DNA of 64,000 nucleotides from PWQG01 sp040882255 (GTDB lineage: Bacteria; Pseudomonadota; Gammaproteobacteria; Pseudomonadales; Pseudohongiellaceae). Positions 8,462 through 18,221 of this stretch are shown piece by piece. Position 1 is the first letter of the stretch. The number at the start of each line of letters is the position of its first letter. The notes below the pieces were generated by a model that ran no database searches, was not told the DNA's origin, and saw only the letters and a program-made list of their open reading frames with translations. The stretch is taken from the NCBI GenBank assembly GCA_040882255.1, contig JBBEBP010000017.1, positions 1 through 64,000 on the forward strand. Reading direction: 5' to 3'. The position numbers were made by a program, and so were the translations under genes.

Positions 8462-11074
8462 TCAAGGGATGAAGCTTTCCCCGGACCCACCCGTGAAGAC
8501 GAAGTCATCTTCTTCGACGTCCACATGGATGGTATCGCCCGGTGCATAGACACCCTGGATGACCTTCTGGGCCAGCGGATTCTCGATCCAGTTCTGGATG
8601 GCCCGCTTCAGCGGCCGTGCGCCGTAGACCGGGTCATAGCCCAGTCTGGCAATGCGATCCAGCACTGCCTCGCTTACCTCCAGGTGCAGATCATTGTCCT
8701 CCAGCCGGCGGTTGAGGATATCGACCTGGACACTGGCAATGCCACGAATCTGCTCAGCGCCCAATGGATGGAAAACCACGGTCTCGTCGATCCGGTTGAC
8801 GAACTCGGGCGAGAAGTGACTCACGACCGTCGACAGCACCCCGGACTTGACCTTCTCGTACTGGCCGCTGTCCTCAACGCCCTGCTGCATGACTTCCTGG
8901 ATGCGATCCGAGCCCAGATTGGACGTCATGACAATCACGGTATTCCGGAAGTCGACGGTGCGGCCATGACCATCCGTCAACCGTCCATCATCCAGCACCT
9001 GCAACAGCACGTTGAACACATCCGGGTGGGCTTTCTCCACCTCATCCAGCAACAACACTGAATAAGGCCGGCGACGCACCGCTTCCGTCAGGTAACCGCC
9101 CTCTTCGTAGCCCACATAACCGGGCGGTGCACCGATCAGACGGGCCACTGAGTGCTGTTCCATGAACTCGGACATATCGATCCGCACCATGGCTTCCTCG
9201 GTGTCGAACAGGAACTCGGCCAGCGCCTTGCACAACTCTGTCTTGCCCACCCCTGTGGGACCCAGGAACAGGAAGGAACCATTGGGCCGGTTGGGGTCGG
9301 ATAGTCCGGAGCGCGAACGTCGCACGGCATTGGAAACGGCCGAAATGGCTTCATCCTGACCGATGACCCGGCGATGCAGGGCGTCTTCCATTTCCAGTAG
9401 CTTCTGCTTGTCGCTCTGCAGCATCTTGGACACCGGAATACCGGTCCAGCGCGACACCACGTCGGCGATTTCCTCCTCGGTGACCCGGTTACGCAGCAGG
9501 CGCATCTCCATCATCTCCGCCTGGGTGGACATGTCCAGATTCTTCTCCAGATCCGGAATCACGCCATACTGCAGCTCGGACATCTTCGCCAGATCGCCGG
9601 CACGCCGGGCGATCTCCAGGTCAGCGCGGGCCTGCTCCAGTTGGCTTTTGATCGTATGCGTACCCTGAACGGCCGCCTTCTCCGCTTTCCAGACTTCCTC
9701 CAGATCCGCGTATTCGGCTTCCAGCGAATTAATCTCCTCGGCCAGCTTCTCCTTGCGCCGCCGTGAACCCTCGTCATCCTCCTTCTTCAGCGCCTCCTGC
9801 TCAATCTTGAGCTGGATCAGGCGCCGTTCCAGCTTGTCCATTTCCTCGGGCTTGGAGTCGATCTCCATGCGAATCATGCTGGCCGCTTCATCGATCAGGT
9901 CGATGGCCTTGTCCGGCAACTGCCGGTCCGGAATGTAGCGCTGGGACAGTCGTGCCGCCGCAATGATGGCCGCATCGGAAATCTGCACGCCATGGTGCAC
10001 CTCGTAACGCTCCTTCAGGCCACGCAGTATGGCAACGGCATCCTCTTCACCGGGCTCATCCACCAACACTTTCTGGAAGCGACGTTCCAGCGCTGCATCC
10101 TTCTCGATATGCTTGCGGTATTCGTCCAGCGTAGTGGCGCCCACACAATGCAGTTCACCACGGGCCAGCGCCGGCTTGAGCATATTCCCGGCATCCATGG
10201 AACCTTCAGCCTTGCCGGCTCCCACCATGGTATGGATTTCGTCGATGAACAGAATGACCGAGCCTTCCTGCTTGGAGAGCTCGTTGAGAACGCCTTTCAG
10301 CCGCTCCTCGAACTCACCACGAAACTTTGCGCCGGCAATCAGGGCACCCATATCCAGGGACAGAATCTTCTTGCCACGCAGCCCCTCCGGCACCTCACCG
10401 TTGACGATGCGCTGCGCCAGACCTTCCACGATGGCGGTCTTGCCCACACCGGGCTCACCAATCAGCACCGGGTTGTTCTTGGTGCGGCGCTGCAGGACCT
10501 GCACGGTGCGACGGATCTCGTTGTCCCGGCCGATTACCGGATCCAGATCGCCGGCTCCAGCCTTCTCGGTCAGATCAACGCAGTAACGTTCCAGCGCCTG
10601 CCAACTGTCTTCCGCTTCTGCATCGGTGACTTTCTCGCCGCCGCGCAGATTGTTGATGGCATTCTGCAGCGCCTGCTCGGAGACGCCGAAAGACGACAGC
10701 AGCGTGCCTAGTTCGCCCTTGTCGTGCATGGCCGCCAGCAACACCATTTCACTGGAGATGAACTTGTCGTCGTTTTTCTGGGAAATCTTGTCCGCATGAT
10801 TGAGCAGCCGGGCCGTTTCATTGGACATGGTCACGTCACCGCCCGTGCCCTCCACCTGCGGAAGACGCTCCATGATGCCCTGCAATCCCTTGCGCAACTC
10901 ACCGATATTGAAGCCGGTCTGGGACAATAGCGGGCGCACGGCGCCCCCCTTCTGCTCCAGCAGCGCCAGCATCAGGTGTACCGGTTCAATGAAATTGTTG
11001 TCGTTGCCCAGCGCCAGGGACTGCGCATCCGCCAGGGCGGACTGCAGCTTGCTGGTCAATTGATCCATTCGCAT
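8462..11074 (-). CDS. clpB: ClpB, ATP-dependent disaggregase chaperone
   Basis: An 870-residue Hsp100 protein that, with DnaK, extracts polypeptides from aggregates. In order: an N-terminal Clp-N domain (residues 1-145), AAA+ domain 1 with Walker [16 protein letters not shown] near residue 205, the long coiled-coil middle domain that distinguishes ClpB from ClpA, AAA+ domain 2 with Walker [16 protein letters not shown] near 605, and a C-terminal D2-small domain. The ATG at 11074 has GAGGTG 6 nt upstream. It is downstream of rluD-pgeF as in E. coli and Pseudomonas, with its own heat-shock-like promoter. Confidence 0.97.
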   Translation of the reverse strand: MRMDQLTSKLQSALADAQSLALGNDNNFIEPVHLMLALLEQKGGAVRPLLSQTGFNIGELRKGLQGIMERLPQVEGTGGDVTMSNETARLLNHADKISQKNDDKFISSEMVLLAAMHDKGELGTLLSSFGVSEQALQNAINNLRGGEKVTDAEAEDSWQALERYCVDLTEKAGAGDLDPVIGRDNEIRRTVQVLQRRTKNNPVLIGEPGVGKTAIVEGLAQRIVNGEVPEGLRGKKILSLDMGALIAGAKFRGEFEERLKGVLNELSKQEGSVILFIDEIHTMVGAGKAEGSMDAGNMLKPALARGELHCVGATTLDEYRKHIEKDAALERRFQKVLVDEPGEEDAVAILRGLKERYEVHHGVQISDAAIIAAARLSQRYIPDRQLPDKAIDLIDEAASMIRMEIDSKPEEMDKLERRLIQLKIEQEALKKEDDEGSRRRKEKLAEEINSLEAEYADLEEVWKAEKAAVQGTHTIKSQLEQARADLEIARRAGDLAKMSELQYGVIPDLEKNLDMSTQAEMMEMRLLRNRVTEEEIADVVSRWTGIPVSKMLQSDKQKLLEMEDALHRRVIGQDEAISAVSNAVRRSRSGLSDPNRPNGSFLFLGPTGVGKTELCKALAEFLFDTEEAMVRIDMSEFMEQHSVARLIGAPPGYVGYEEGGYLTEAVRRRPYSVLLLDEVEKAHPDVFNVLLQVLDDGRLTDGHGRTVDFRNTVIVMTSNLGSDRIQEVMQQGVEDSGQYEKVKSGVLSTVVSHFSPEFVNRIDETVVFHPLGAEQIRGIASVQVDILNRRLEDNDLHLEVSEAVLDRIARLGYDPVYGARPLKRAIQNWIENPLAQKVIQGVYAPGDTIHVDVEEDDFVFTGGSGESFIP

Positions 11075-11161
11075 ATGTCACCTCGTGGTAAGGACCAGGC
11101 ACTGTACCGATCATGCTGAAAACCGCATGGAGCCCGGGCCGGAAATTGATGTCTGGTGAGT

Positions 11162-11189
11162 AAATTGAGGCAAACGGAGCGAATTCAAG
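11162..11189 (-). promoter_or_regulatory. Predicted sigma-32 (heat-shock) promoter of clpB
   Basis: On the minus strand CTTGAAT (11189-11183) is followed after 13 bp by CTCAATTT (11169-11162). This resembles the RpoH consensus CTTGAAA-N11-15-CCCCATNT (six of seven and about five of seven). It lies about 90 bp before the clpB ATG, in the gap after pgeF. Confidence 0.5.
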
Positions 11190-11210
11190 CACAGGTCGCT
11201 GTCAGCAACC

Positions 11211-11963
11211 TCACTTGTTGAGGCAGATCAAGGCAGCCATACGGCCCGTCGTGCCGTCCCGGCGAAAGGAATAGAACCGGGACCCGTCGCAGAAGGTACA
11301 GAGCCCGCCGCCATACACATCATCAACGCCAGCGCGGTGGAGGCGTATGCGGGCCAGTTCATACAGGTCCGCCATCCACTGACCCGGTTGTCCGGTGGGC
11401 GTGAAGGCACGGCCACAGTCACCAGCATCTGCCTCCATGAATGCGGTCCTGACTTCATCACCCACCTCGAAATGGCAGGGACCGATGGCCGGCCCCAGCC
11501 ATGCCATGAGCTCAATCGGTCGACAATCCAGGCGGGCAATGCTCGACTCGATGATGCCAGCGACCAGTCCTCGCCAGCCGGCATGTACCACTACGGCTTC
11601 CTGACCGGTCTTATCGGCCAGGAAGACCGGCAGACAGTCTGCGGTCATCACTGCTGCCGCCCCACCGCTGCGGATACGGACGGCGTCCGCCTCCGGCGGC
11701 GCGGTCACCATGACATCATCCGCCTCGACCATGCGGGTACCATGCACCTGGCGGACCCAGGAGATCGGGACGCCACCGATCATACTCTGCAACACCTGCC
11801 TGTTGGATTCGACCGCCCCGGCATCGTCCCCTACGTGATGGGCGAGATTGAATCCGGCGTAGGGTGGCCGACTCTGCCCCCCGTGCCGGGTCGTCACCAG
11901 CGCGGTGACATGGGCCGGCGCCGGCCAATCCGGCCGAACGACAGAGGGTCGATCATGCGACAT
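11211..11963 (-). CDS. pgeF: Peptidoglycan editing factor PgeF (YfiH family)
   Basis: A 250-residue multicopper-oxidase-like or nucleoside-phosphorylase-like protein of the YfiH family. E. coli PgeF removes misincorporated serine from peptidoglycan precursors, and relatives have purine nucleoside phosphorylase activity. Conserved metal-site motifs are visible: TRHGG near the N-terminus, VVVHAGWRGL in the middle and LGPAIGPCHFEVG later. The start at 11963 overlaps the rluD end by 11 bp and has GGGAAG upstream. A longer in-frame version from 12074 would run 120 bp into rluD with an unlikely cysteine-rich leader. Confidence 0.9.
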   Translation of the reverse strand: MSHDRPSVVRPDWPAPAHVTALVTTRHGGQSRPPYAGFNLAHHVGDDAGAVESNRQVLQSMIGGVPISWVRQVHGTRMVEADDVMVTAPPEADAVRIRSGGAAAVMTADCLPVFLADKTGQEAVVVHAGWRGLVAGIIESSIARLDCRPIELMAWLGPAIGPCHFEVGDEVRTAFMEADAGDCGRAFTPTGQPGQWMADLYELARIRLHRAGVDDVYGGGLCTFCDGSRFYSFRRDGTTGRMAALICLNK

Positions 11964-12918
11964 CGGCATCTTCCCGCAAGGCGCGAAGCAGATTCTGCAT
12001 ATCCTCCGGCACATCCACTTCCCATTCGCAACGCCGGCCATCGGCCGGATGCCGCAGACCCAGCAATCCGGCATGCAGCGCCTGCCGCGGGAATATTTTC
12101 AGCTGCTCCACCAACCCGTCTGTGGCCCCGGGCGGTAGCGCCAGACGCCGCCCGTACACCGGATCACCCACCAGCGGATATCGGATATGGGCCATATGCA
12201 CCCGTATCTGATGGGTGCGCCCCGTCTCCAGCCTCACCTGTAACAGGCTGTGATGACGGTAACGCTCCAGAAGCCGGTAGTGTGTCACCGCCGGCTTTCC
12301 GGTATCGACCACCGCCTGCTTCTTCCGATTCACGGGATGACGACCGAGCGGCGCATCCACACAGCCTCCGCCGGTGGGTACACCGCAGACCACGGCCATG
12401 TATTGACGCCGCACGCTGCGGTCCTGCAACTGCCTGACCAGGGCCGTATGAGCACGCAGAGAACGGGCCACCACCATCAGACCGGTGGTGTCCTTGTCCA
12501 GCCGGTGGATGATACCGGCACGCGGCAAGCGCTCCAGCGACGGGTCATGGTGCAAGAGGCCGTTCAATAGCGTGCCGGAGCGGTTACCTGCCGCCGGATG
12601 CACCACCAGACCCGCAGGTTTGTTGATGATCAGCAGGTCCTCGTCCTCATACAGGATGTCCAGCCCGAGCTGCTCGGCCGTCCAGTCACCCTCCGCGCGG
12701 CTCTCCTGGCGGGTCCGCAGCCGCAGCATTTCCCGGCCCAGCAGCTTTTCACGCGGCCTGAGCACACGGCCGTCCACTGTCAGCTCGCCGGCCCGGATCC
12801 AGTCCTGCAGACGCACCCGTGAATAGTCAGGAAACAACTCTGCGGCCACCCTGTCCAGACGGCTTCCCGCCATGGCATCGGGCACTACGATCTGCTCCTC
12901 GATAATCTCTTCTGGCAT
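11953..12918 (-). CDS. rluD: 23S rRNA pseudouridine(1911/1915/1917) synthase
   Basis: A 321-residue RluA-family synthase that makes the three pseudouridines of helix 69, important for ribosome assembly. An N-terminal S4 RNA-binding domain (SRLDRVAAELFPDYSRVRLQ, to about residue 75) is followed by the catalytic domain with the active-site Asp in HRLDKDTTGL. It opens the rluD-pgeF-clpB series and is divergent from bamD across 156 bp, the arrangement seen in E. coli and Pseudomonas. Confidence 0.95.
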   Translation of the reverse strand: MPEEIIEEQIVVPDAMAGSRLDRVAAELFPDYSRVRLQDWIRAGELTVDGRVLRPREKLLGREMLRLRTRQESRAEGDWTAEQLGLDILYEDEDLLIINKPAGLVVHPAAGNRSGTLLNGLLHHDPSLERLPRAGIIHRLDKDTTGLMVVARSLRAHTALVRQLQDRSVRRQYMAVVCGVPTGGGCVDAPLGRHPVNRKKQAVVDTGKPAVTHYRLLERYRHHSLLQVRLETGRTHQIRVHMAHIRYPLVGDPVYGRRLALPPGATDGLVEQLKIFPRQALHAGLLGLRHPADGRRCEWEVDVPEDMQNLLRALREDADVA

Positions 12919-13074
12919 GCATCATTCTCTGTGTGATCCAAACCGTCATTCTACTGCGACGCCGTCGCGCCTGTCACAACGACCTCGGTTGCCCCCGGGA
13001 AAAATCCATGGAACTTTCCCGCAGCATTTGGGGTCTCTATCGCTGCTGTGTTCTAATAACGAACTGACTCATTC

Positions 13075-14202
13075 ATGATTGAAGGTGCCCGTAAGGTGAG
13101 AATTCTTTCCATCGCTCTGCTGTGTCTGACCGTCGTGTCCTGTTCCTGGTGGTCACAACAGGACCGTGACGAATACGAAGGCATGTCCACGGAGCAGCAG
13201 TTCTATGAACAGGCCAACCGGCAACTGGGGGCCGGCAACTACTCGCAGGCGGTCGCCACCTACGAAGCACTGGAATCCCGCTTCCCGTTCGGACAGTATG
13301 CGTCACAGGCCCAGCTGGAGCTGATCTACGCCCATTTTCGCAGCAATAACCTGGAAGCAGCACGGGCGGCCGCCGACCGGTTCATCCGCCTGCATCCCGA
13401 CCACCGGAGCATCGACTACGCCTATTACATGAAGGGCGTGGCCTCGTTTTCCGAGAACAGCGGCTTCGTCAGCCGGTTTCTCCCCACCGACTCATCCAAG
13501 CGGGATATCACCAGAGCCCAGGATGCGTTCAACGAGTTCTCCCTGCTGCTGTCGCTGTACCCGGACAGCGATTATGCCGCCGATGCCCGGGCCCGCATGG
13601 TCTTCCTGCGCAACACCCTCGCACAATACGAGATGCATGTAGCCGACTATTACATGGAACGCCGCGCCTATATCGCGGCACTGAACCGGTCACGCTACGT
13701 CGTGGAAAACTTCCAGGGCACACCACAGGTAGCAGATGCGCTTTCCCTGATGGTGGAATGTTATATGCGACTTGGCCTGGACGACCTGGCGGACACGTCA
13801 CTCGCGCTGCTGCGTGAGAACTATCCCGGGCACGAGACGCTGGGCAGTGACGGGAGTTTTACAGTCCGCAACCATGTAACCAATCCGTCACTACTGTATA
13901 CCGCGTCCTTCGGCCTGCTCGGCTCCAATGAGGATGACACGCCGCTGGCTCCGACTTCCCGCCCCGACCGGCCGGTGACACCGGATGTGGAACCCGAGGG
14001 CCGCCGCTCCTTGCTGAATATTCTCACGCTCGGCCTGCTGGGCGATGACGGCTCCAGTCCGGAGGACGTGCCGTCAGACCCGCCACCAGCCGGCCCGGGG
14101 GGAGTACCGGGCGGTCCGAGCGGAGTTCCGGGGGGACCGATCGACACCAGAGCGCCCGGCGACCAGACGCCTCAACCCACCACTCCGCCACCGGGACGGT
14201 AA
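13075..14202 (+). CDS. bamD: BamD, outer-membrane assembly lipoprotein with a long C-terminal tail
   Basis: The essential TPR lipoprotein of the BAM complex that inserts beta-barrel proteins. A lipoprotein signal ends in LTVVSC with the lipidated Cys at residue 23. TPR-like helices follow to about residue 250 ([20 protein letters not shown], then [20 protein letters not shown]). At 375 residues it is far longer than the usual 245 or so. The extra 110 residues are acidic, then rich in Pro and Gly, and look disordered. An in-frame GTG at 13096 with GAAGG upstream is an alternative start. The last 31 bp overlap gmhA tail-to-tail. Confidence 0.93.
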   Translation: MIEGARKVRILSIALLCLTVVSCSWWSQQDRDEYEGMSTEQQFYEQANRQLGAGNYSQAVATYEALESRFPFGQYASQAQLELIYAHFRSNNLEAARAAADRFIRLHPDHRSIDYAYYMKGVASFSENSGFVSRFLPTDSSKRDITRAQDAFNEFSLLLSLYPDSDYAADARARMVFLRNTLAQYEMHVADYYMERRAYIAALNRSRYVVENFQGTPQVADALSLMVECYMRLGLDDLADTSLALLRENYPGHETLGSDGSFTVRNHVTNPSLLYTASFGLLGSNEDDTPLAPTSRPDRPVTPDVEPEGRRSLLNILTLGLLGDDGSSPEDVPSDPPPAGPGGVPGGPSGVPGGPIDTRAPGDQTPQPTTPPPGR

Positions 14203-14780
14203 TTTTCCGGGAAGAAGTACCGCTCCACCTGCTCGATCAGCAGGTGGATGATCTTGATGTGCATTTCCTGGATACGGTCGGCAAACTCGCTGTGCCCGAC
14301 GCTGATATCTACGGAAGCCAGCTTACCCAGGGCCGAACCCGGAGCTCCGGTCAACGTGATGACCGCCATGTGGTTATCCATAGCGAACTCGGCAGCCCGG
14401 ATCACGTTGGCACTGGTGCCGCTGGTACTGATGGCCAGCAGACAGTCACCCGGCCTGCCCCGCCCCTCCAGGTACCGCGAGAAGACCTGCTCATAGCCGA
14501 AATCATTGGCCACGCAACTCAGGTGCCCCGGATCGCTGATGGCAGTAGCCGCCAGGGCTTGTCGCGACAGCCGATAGCGCCCGGTCAGCTCCTCGGCAAA
14601 ATGCATGGCGTCACTCATCGAGCCACCGTTACCGCAACTGTACACCGCCTGCCCGGACTTGAACGTGCGGATCAGCACATCGGCCGCCTCGCGCACCGAC
14701 TGCACGCGTTGTTCATCACGGATGAAGGCGTCCAGGAACGTCCGCGCCTCCGTCAGCGTTCCGATCACGATATCCTGCAC
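14172..14780 (-). CDS. gmhA: Sedoheptulose 7-phosphate isomerase
   Basis: A 202-residue SIS-domain protein that converts sedoheptulose 7-phosphate to D-glycero-D-manno-heptose 7-phosphate for the LPS inner core. CGNGGS, then [13 protein letters not shown] and [11 protein letters not shown], match GmhA and keep the likely zinc ligands (His and Glu in MHFAEE, Gln and His in [11 protein letters not shown]). GGSHCDA of E. coli is GGSMSDA here. The GTG at 14780 has AAGGAGAG upstream and starts past the nadE stop; an ATG at 14819 would overlap nadE. DiaA is a related alternative, but the motifs favour GmhA. Confidence 0.82.
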   Translation of the reverse strand: MQDIVIGTLTEARTFLDAFIRDEQRVQSVREAADVLIRTFKSGQAVYSCGNGGSMSDAMHFAEELTGRYRLSRQALAATAISDPGHLSCVANDFGYEQVFSRYLEGRGRPGDCLLAISTSGTSANVIRAAEFAMDNHMAVITLTGAPGSALGKLASVDISVGHSEFADRIQEMHIKIIHLLIEQVERYFFPENYRPGGGVVG

Positions 14781-14796
14781 TGGCTCTCTCCTTTGC

Positions 14797-16479
14797 CTAC
14801 TCGCCCGGCCGCCAACCATTGGTGATCGGATAACGCCTGTCCCGGCCGAAACCCTTGCGGGTCAGTCGGATACCCACCGGACCCTGGCGGCGTTTGTATT
14901 CATTACGATCCACCAGATTGATTACCCGGTGAACCTCCTCGCGGGCATAGCCCTGCGCCTCGATGGCATCGGCACTGTAATCATGTTCAATATACAATGA
15001 GAGTATCCGGTCGAGCCGATCATAGGGCGGCAGACTGTCCGAATCCTGCTGTCCGGGCGCCAGCTCGGCCGACGGCGCGCGTTCGATGACACGCACCGGA
15101 ATAGCCTCTGCCTCTCCGCGCTGCTCTGCCAGGTGATTCCGGTAGCGGGACAGGCGGTACACCAGGGTCTTGTAGACATCCTTCAGTACATTGAAACCAC
15201 CGGCCATATCCCCGTACAACGTGGAATAACCGACCGCGATTTCGCTCTTGTTGCCGGTGGTGAGTACCAGCGCCCCTTTTTTGTTCGAAATGGCCATCAG
15301 GATCACGCCCCGGCACCGGGCCTGCAGGTTCTCCTCGGTGACATCCGCCGGAAGACCGGCGAACTCATCCGCCAGCGCCCGCATGAACCCATGGTATACG
15401 TCCACAATAGGGATAGCACGATAGTCGACACCCAGTGTGGCCGACTGCTCTTCGGCCAGTTCCACACTCAGTCCCGACGTGTGCTCGAAGGGCATCATGA
15501 TGCTCTCCACCCGCTCTGCACCCAGCGCATCAACGGCAATGGCCAGCGTCAGGGCCGAATCGATGCCGCCCGACAGGCCCAGTACGACAGACCGGAACCC
15601 GTTTTTACCGACATAGTCCCTGACCCCCCTGACCAGGGCCTGATAGCAGATGTCCTCAAGTGACCAGGGCGCATGAACGGAGAGGTCACTGCAACCCCCT
15701 TCCAGGCCCTCGATGGCACGCACCGAACACACGCCATGCACTGACATCTCCACTTCGACGGGATACGCACCATCCGTGAAAGCCGGTGCTTCAAAGCAGC
15801 ATTCTCCGGAAGCGGCAATAGCCAGGGACTGGCCATCGAACACCAGCTCATCCTGTCCTCCCACCAGGTTCACGTAAAGAATCGGCATCTGCAAAAACCG
15901 CGCCCTTTCGCTTAACAGAGCCCGGCGTTCGGCACCCTTTCCGTGGTGATAGGGCGAAGCATTGATATTAATCAGCAATTTTGCGCCAGCCTGTGACACC
16001 TGCTCCAGTGGAATACCGTCCCACATGTCTTCGCAGATCGTGAAGCCCACCGGTATGCCTCGGATATTGACAACACACGGACTGAATCCCGGCGTAAAAT
16101 AGCGGGGCTCATCAAAGACCTCGTAGTTGGGCAGAGACTGTTTGCGATACACCGCCACGCATTCACCACCGTCGATCACTGCGAGTGCATTGAACAGCCG
16201 CCCGTCTTCCTTCCACGGCAGCCCCACAACGATGACGATCGGCAACCGGCTTTCCCTGATCCGCTTCATCGCATGATCCACCCGGATCTGCAGACTGTCG
16301 CGAAACAGCAGATCTTCAGGCGGATAACCCGTCAACGTGAGTTCGGGAAAGACGATGACATCATGGCCCTGCCCCGCCGCCTCGGACGCCGCAGACAGTA
16401 CGCGGTCGGTATTGCCTCCGATATCACCCACCAGCAGGTTGGTCTGTGCCATCACGATGGTTACGGTCTTTTTCGTCAT
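14797..16479 (-). CDS. nadE: Glutamine-dependent NAD+ synthase
   Basis: A 560-residue two-domain enzyme that amidates deamido-NAD+ with ammonia released from glutamine. The N-terminal nitrilase-like glutaminase domain shows the Glu-Lys-Cys triad in FPELTLTGYPPEDLL, RKQSLPNYEVF and FTICEDMWDG. The C-terminal ATP-pyrophosphatase domain has LGLSGGIDSALTLAIA. Length agrees with the fused form. gmhA follows 16 bp later on the same strand; the two have no obvious metabolic link. Confidence 0.95.
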   Translation of the reverse strand: MTKKTVTIVMAQTNLLVGDIGGNTDRVLSAASEAAGQGHDVIVFPELTLTGYPPEDLLFRDSLQIRVDHAMKRIRESRLPIVIVVGLPWKEDGRLFNALAVIDGGECVAVYRKQSLPNYEVFDEPRYFTPGFSPCVVNIRGIPVGFTICEDMWDGIPLEQVSQAGAKLLININASPYHHGKGAERRALLSERARFLQMPILYVNLVGGQDELVFDGQSLAIAASGECCFEAPAFTDGAYPVEVEMSVHGVCSVRAIEGLEGGCSDLSVHAPWSLEDICYQALVRGVRDYVGKNGFRSVVLGLSGGIDSALTLAIAVDALGAERVESIMMPFEHTSGLSVELAEEQSATLGVDYRAIPIVDVYHGFMRALADEFAGLPADVTEENLQARCRGVILMAISNKKGALVLTTGNKSEIAVGYSTLYGDMAGGFNVLKDVYKTLVYRLSRYRNHLAEQRGEAEAIPVRVIERAPSAELAPGQQDSDSLPPYDRLDRILSLYIEHDYSADAIEAQGYAREEVHRVINLVDRNEYKRRQGPVGIRLTRKGFGRDRRYPITNGWRPGE

Positions 16480-16581
16480 GCTGTCTGTAGCCTGTCAAAC
16501 GTGACTGTGTTGTCTGATACCTGATGCTGGGGTATTGTCCGACAATCACTGTCCGGACGCAAAAGTAAGTGGAACAGGACC

Positions 16582-18177
16582 ATGACCGAGCCACAACAGC
16601 ACACGCAGCAGATGCGTATCCTGCATATCTACGCCATCTATCAGCTGACGCTGTCGCTGGTATTGCTGGTGAGCTTCCTGGTCAGCCCGGTCTCCACCCG
16701 GCTGGGCAGTTTCGATCCGCGCCTGTTCATCACCGTAGCTGGCGCCTATGTGCTCTACAGTATCATCGTCACCCTGATCGTCCGGGTGGCACCGCAGCGA
16801 ACATTGCAGGAACGGCCGCTGGCCACCCTGTTCATCACCGACACCATCATCATCACCGTCCTGGCTTACAGCAGCGGGGGGATGGTCAGCGGTCTCGGCT
16901 TGCTGCTGCTGGTCACTGTCGCTGCCGGATCGATGCTGGTACGAAAAAGACTTGTCTACCTGCTGCCCGCAGTCGCCAGCATTGTCATCATCTATGCCGA
17001 AGTCTATCTCACGCTGAGCAGCGATGACCCGCCCCGGCAATACATCCAGGCCGGCCTGCTGGGCGCATTGCTGTTCGCCAGCGCCGCCTACCTGCAGTCC
17101 ATCACGCGTCGTATGGAGCGCAGCACCGTGCTGGCCGAACAACAGGCGAGTAGCATTCACGATCTGGAGCAGCTCAACTACCGGATCGTGCAACGCATGC
17201 GCACCGGAATGATCCTGGTGGATGCCGCCCTGCAACCAATCAGTCTCAACACGGCGGCCCGCGAACTGCTGGGACTGCCGGACAACGGGACCCATGACAC
17301 GCTCCCGGCCCGCCTCCAGCAGGCCGTCCGGCAGTGGCAGCAGGACCGCCGGGAGCCGCCCCCCATACGCCCGCGCCGCTCGGCCCCGGAATTGCGCCTT
17401 CGCCTCAACTACCTGCATCCGGATGAAGACAGTCACATACTGATCTTTCTGGAGGACAACAGCGCGTTCCTGCAGCGCGTGCGGCAGATGAAACTCGCTT
17501 CGCTGGGCGAGCTCACGGCCAGTATCGCGCACGAGATCCGCAATCCACTGGGTGCGCTGTCACACGCAGGACAACTGCTCGCTGAATCGCAGGATCTGGG
17601 TCAGGATGACAGACAGCTTCTGGAAATGATGTTGAAGAACAGTCGAAGGATCAACCTGATCATCGAGGACGTACTGTCATTGTCCCGGCAACGCGAGCAG
17701 CCACCGGAAATCCTGCTGCTGCGCGACTGGCTGGAGGAATTCGTGGATGACTACTGCCGCAGCCACCACCCCGACGCGGAAGTCGACATCCGGATCACGC
17801 CGACTGATTGCCACATACGGTTCATCCCTTCACAACTGCAACAGGTACTGGGCAATCTGATTGATAACGGACTGCGCTACAGCCGCAGAACGACAGGAAA
17901 GGCTCTGTTGAAACTATCGGGCGGTTACCGGTCCGGCAGTCTTCGGGAACAGGCGTTTCTCAATGTCATCGACGAAGGTCCCGGCGTCTCTGACGAGGTG
18001 CAGGAGAGGCTCTTCGAGCCCTTCCATACCACTGAAAGCAGCGGCACCGGGCTGGGTCTTTATATCTCCCGGCAACTGTGCGAAGCTAACCACGCGAGAC
18101 TGATCTACCGTCTTACCCGGCAGGGGAAAAGCTGCTTCAGCCTGTACTTCAACCCGCCAGAGAGAGATCTCCATTAA
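16582..18177 (+). CDS. pilS: PilS, membrane sensor histidine kinase for type IV pilus genes
   Basis: A 531-residue kinase. The N-terminal 180 residues hold about six membrane segments, a PAS-like stretch follows (about 195-290), then a HisKA domain with the phospho-His in SIAHEIRNPLGAL and a HATPase domain with NLIDNGLRYS, DEGPGVS and FHTTESSGTGLGLYIS. In Pseudomonas PilS senses PilA in the membrane and signals PilR. pilR starts 44 bp downstream, and bamD lies upstream as in P. aeruginosa, with nadE-gmhA inserted between. Confidence 0.92.
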   Translation: MTEPQQHTQQMRILHIYAIYQLTLSLVLLVSFLVSPVSTRLGSFDPRLFITVAGAYVLYSIIVTLIVRVAPQRTLQERPLATLFITDTIIITVLAYSSGGMVSGLGLLLLVTVAAGSMLVRKRLVYLLPAVASIVIIYAEVYLTLSSDDPPRQYIQAGLLGALLFASAAYLQSITRRMERSTVLAEQQASSIHDLEQLNYRIVQRMRTGMILVDAALQPISLNTAARELLGLPDNGTHDTLPARLQQAVRQWQQDRREPPPIRPRRSAPELRLRLNYLHPDEDSHILIFLEDNSAFLQRVRQMKLASLGELTASIAHEIRNPLGALSHAGQLLAESQDLGQDDRQLLEMMLKNSRRINLIIEDVLSLSRQREQPPEILLLRDWLEEFVDDYCRSHHPDAEVDIRITPTDCHIRFIPSQLQQVLGNLIDNGLRYSRRTTGKALLKLSGGYRSGSLREQAFLNVIDEGPGVSDEVQERLFEPFHTTESSGTGLGLYISRQLCEANHARLIYRLTRQGKSCFSLYFNPPERDLH

Positions 18178-18221
18178 GGAGCCTCCGCAGGCTTTCGCAT
18201 GGCACGCTATATGGCACCTCT

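Noticed and set aside
11964..12074. Longer N-terminus for pgeF from 12074
   Set aside because: It would overlap rluD by about 120 bp and adds a Cys/Trp-rich stretch unlike YfiH proteins; 11963 fits the family.
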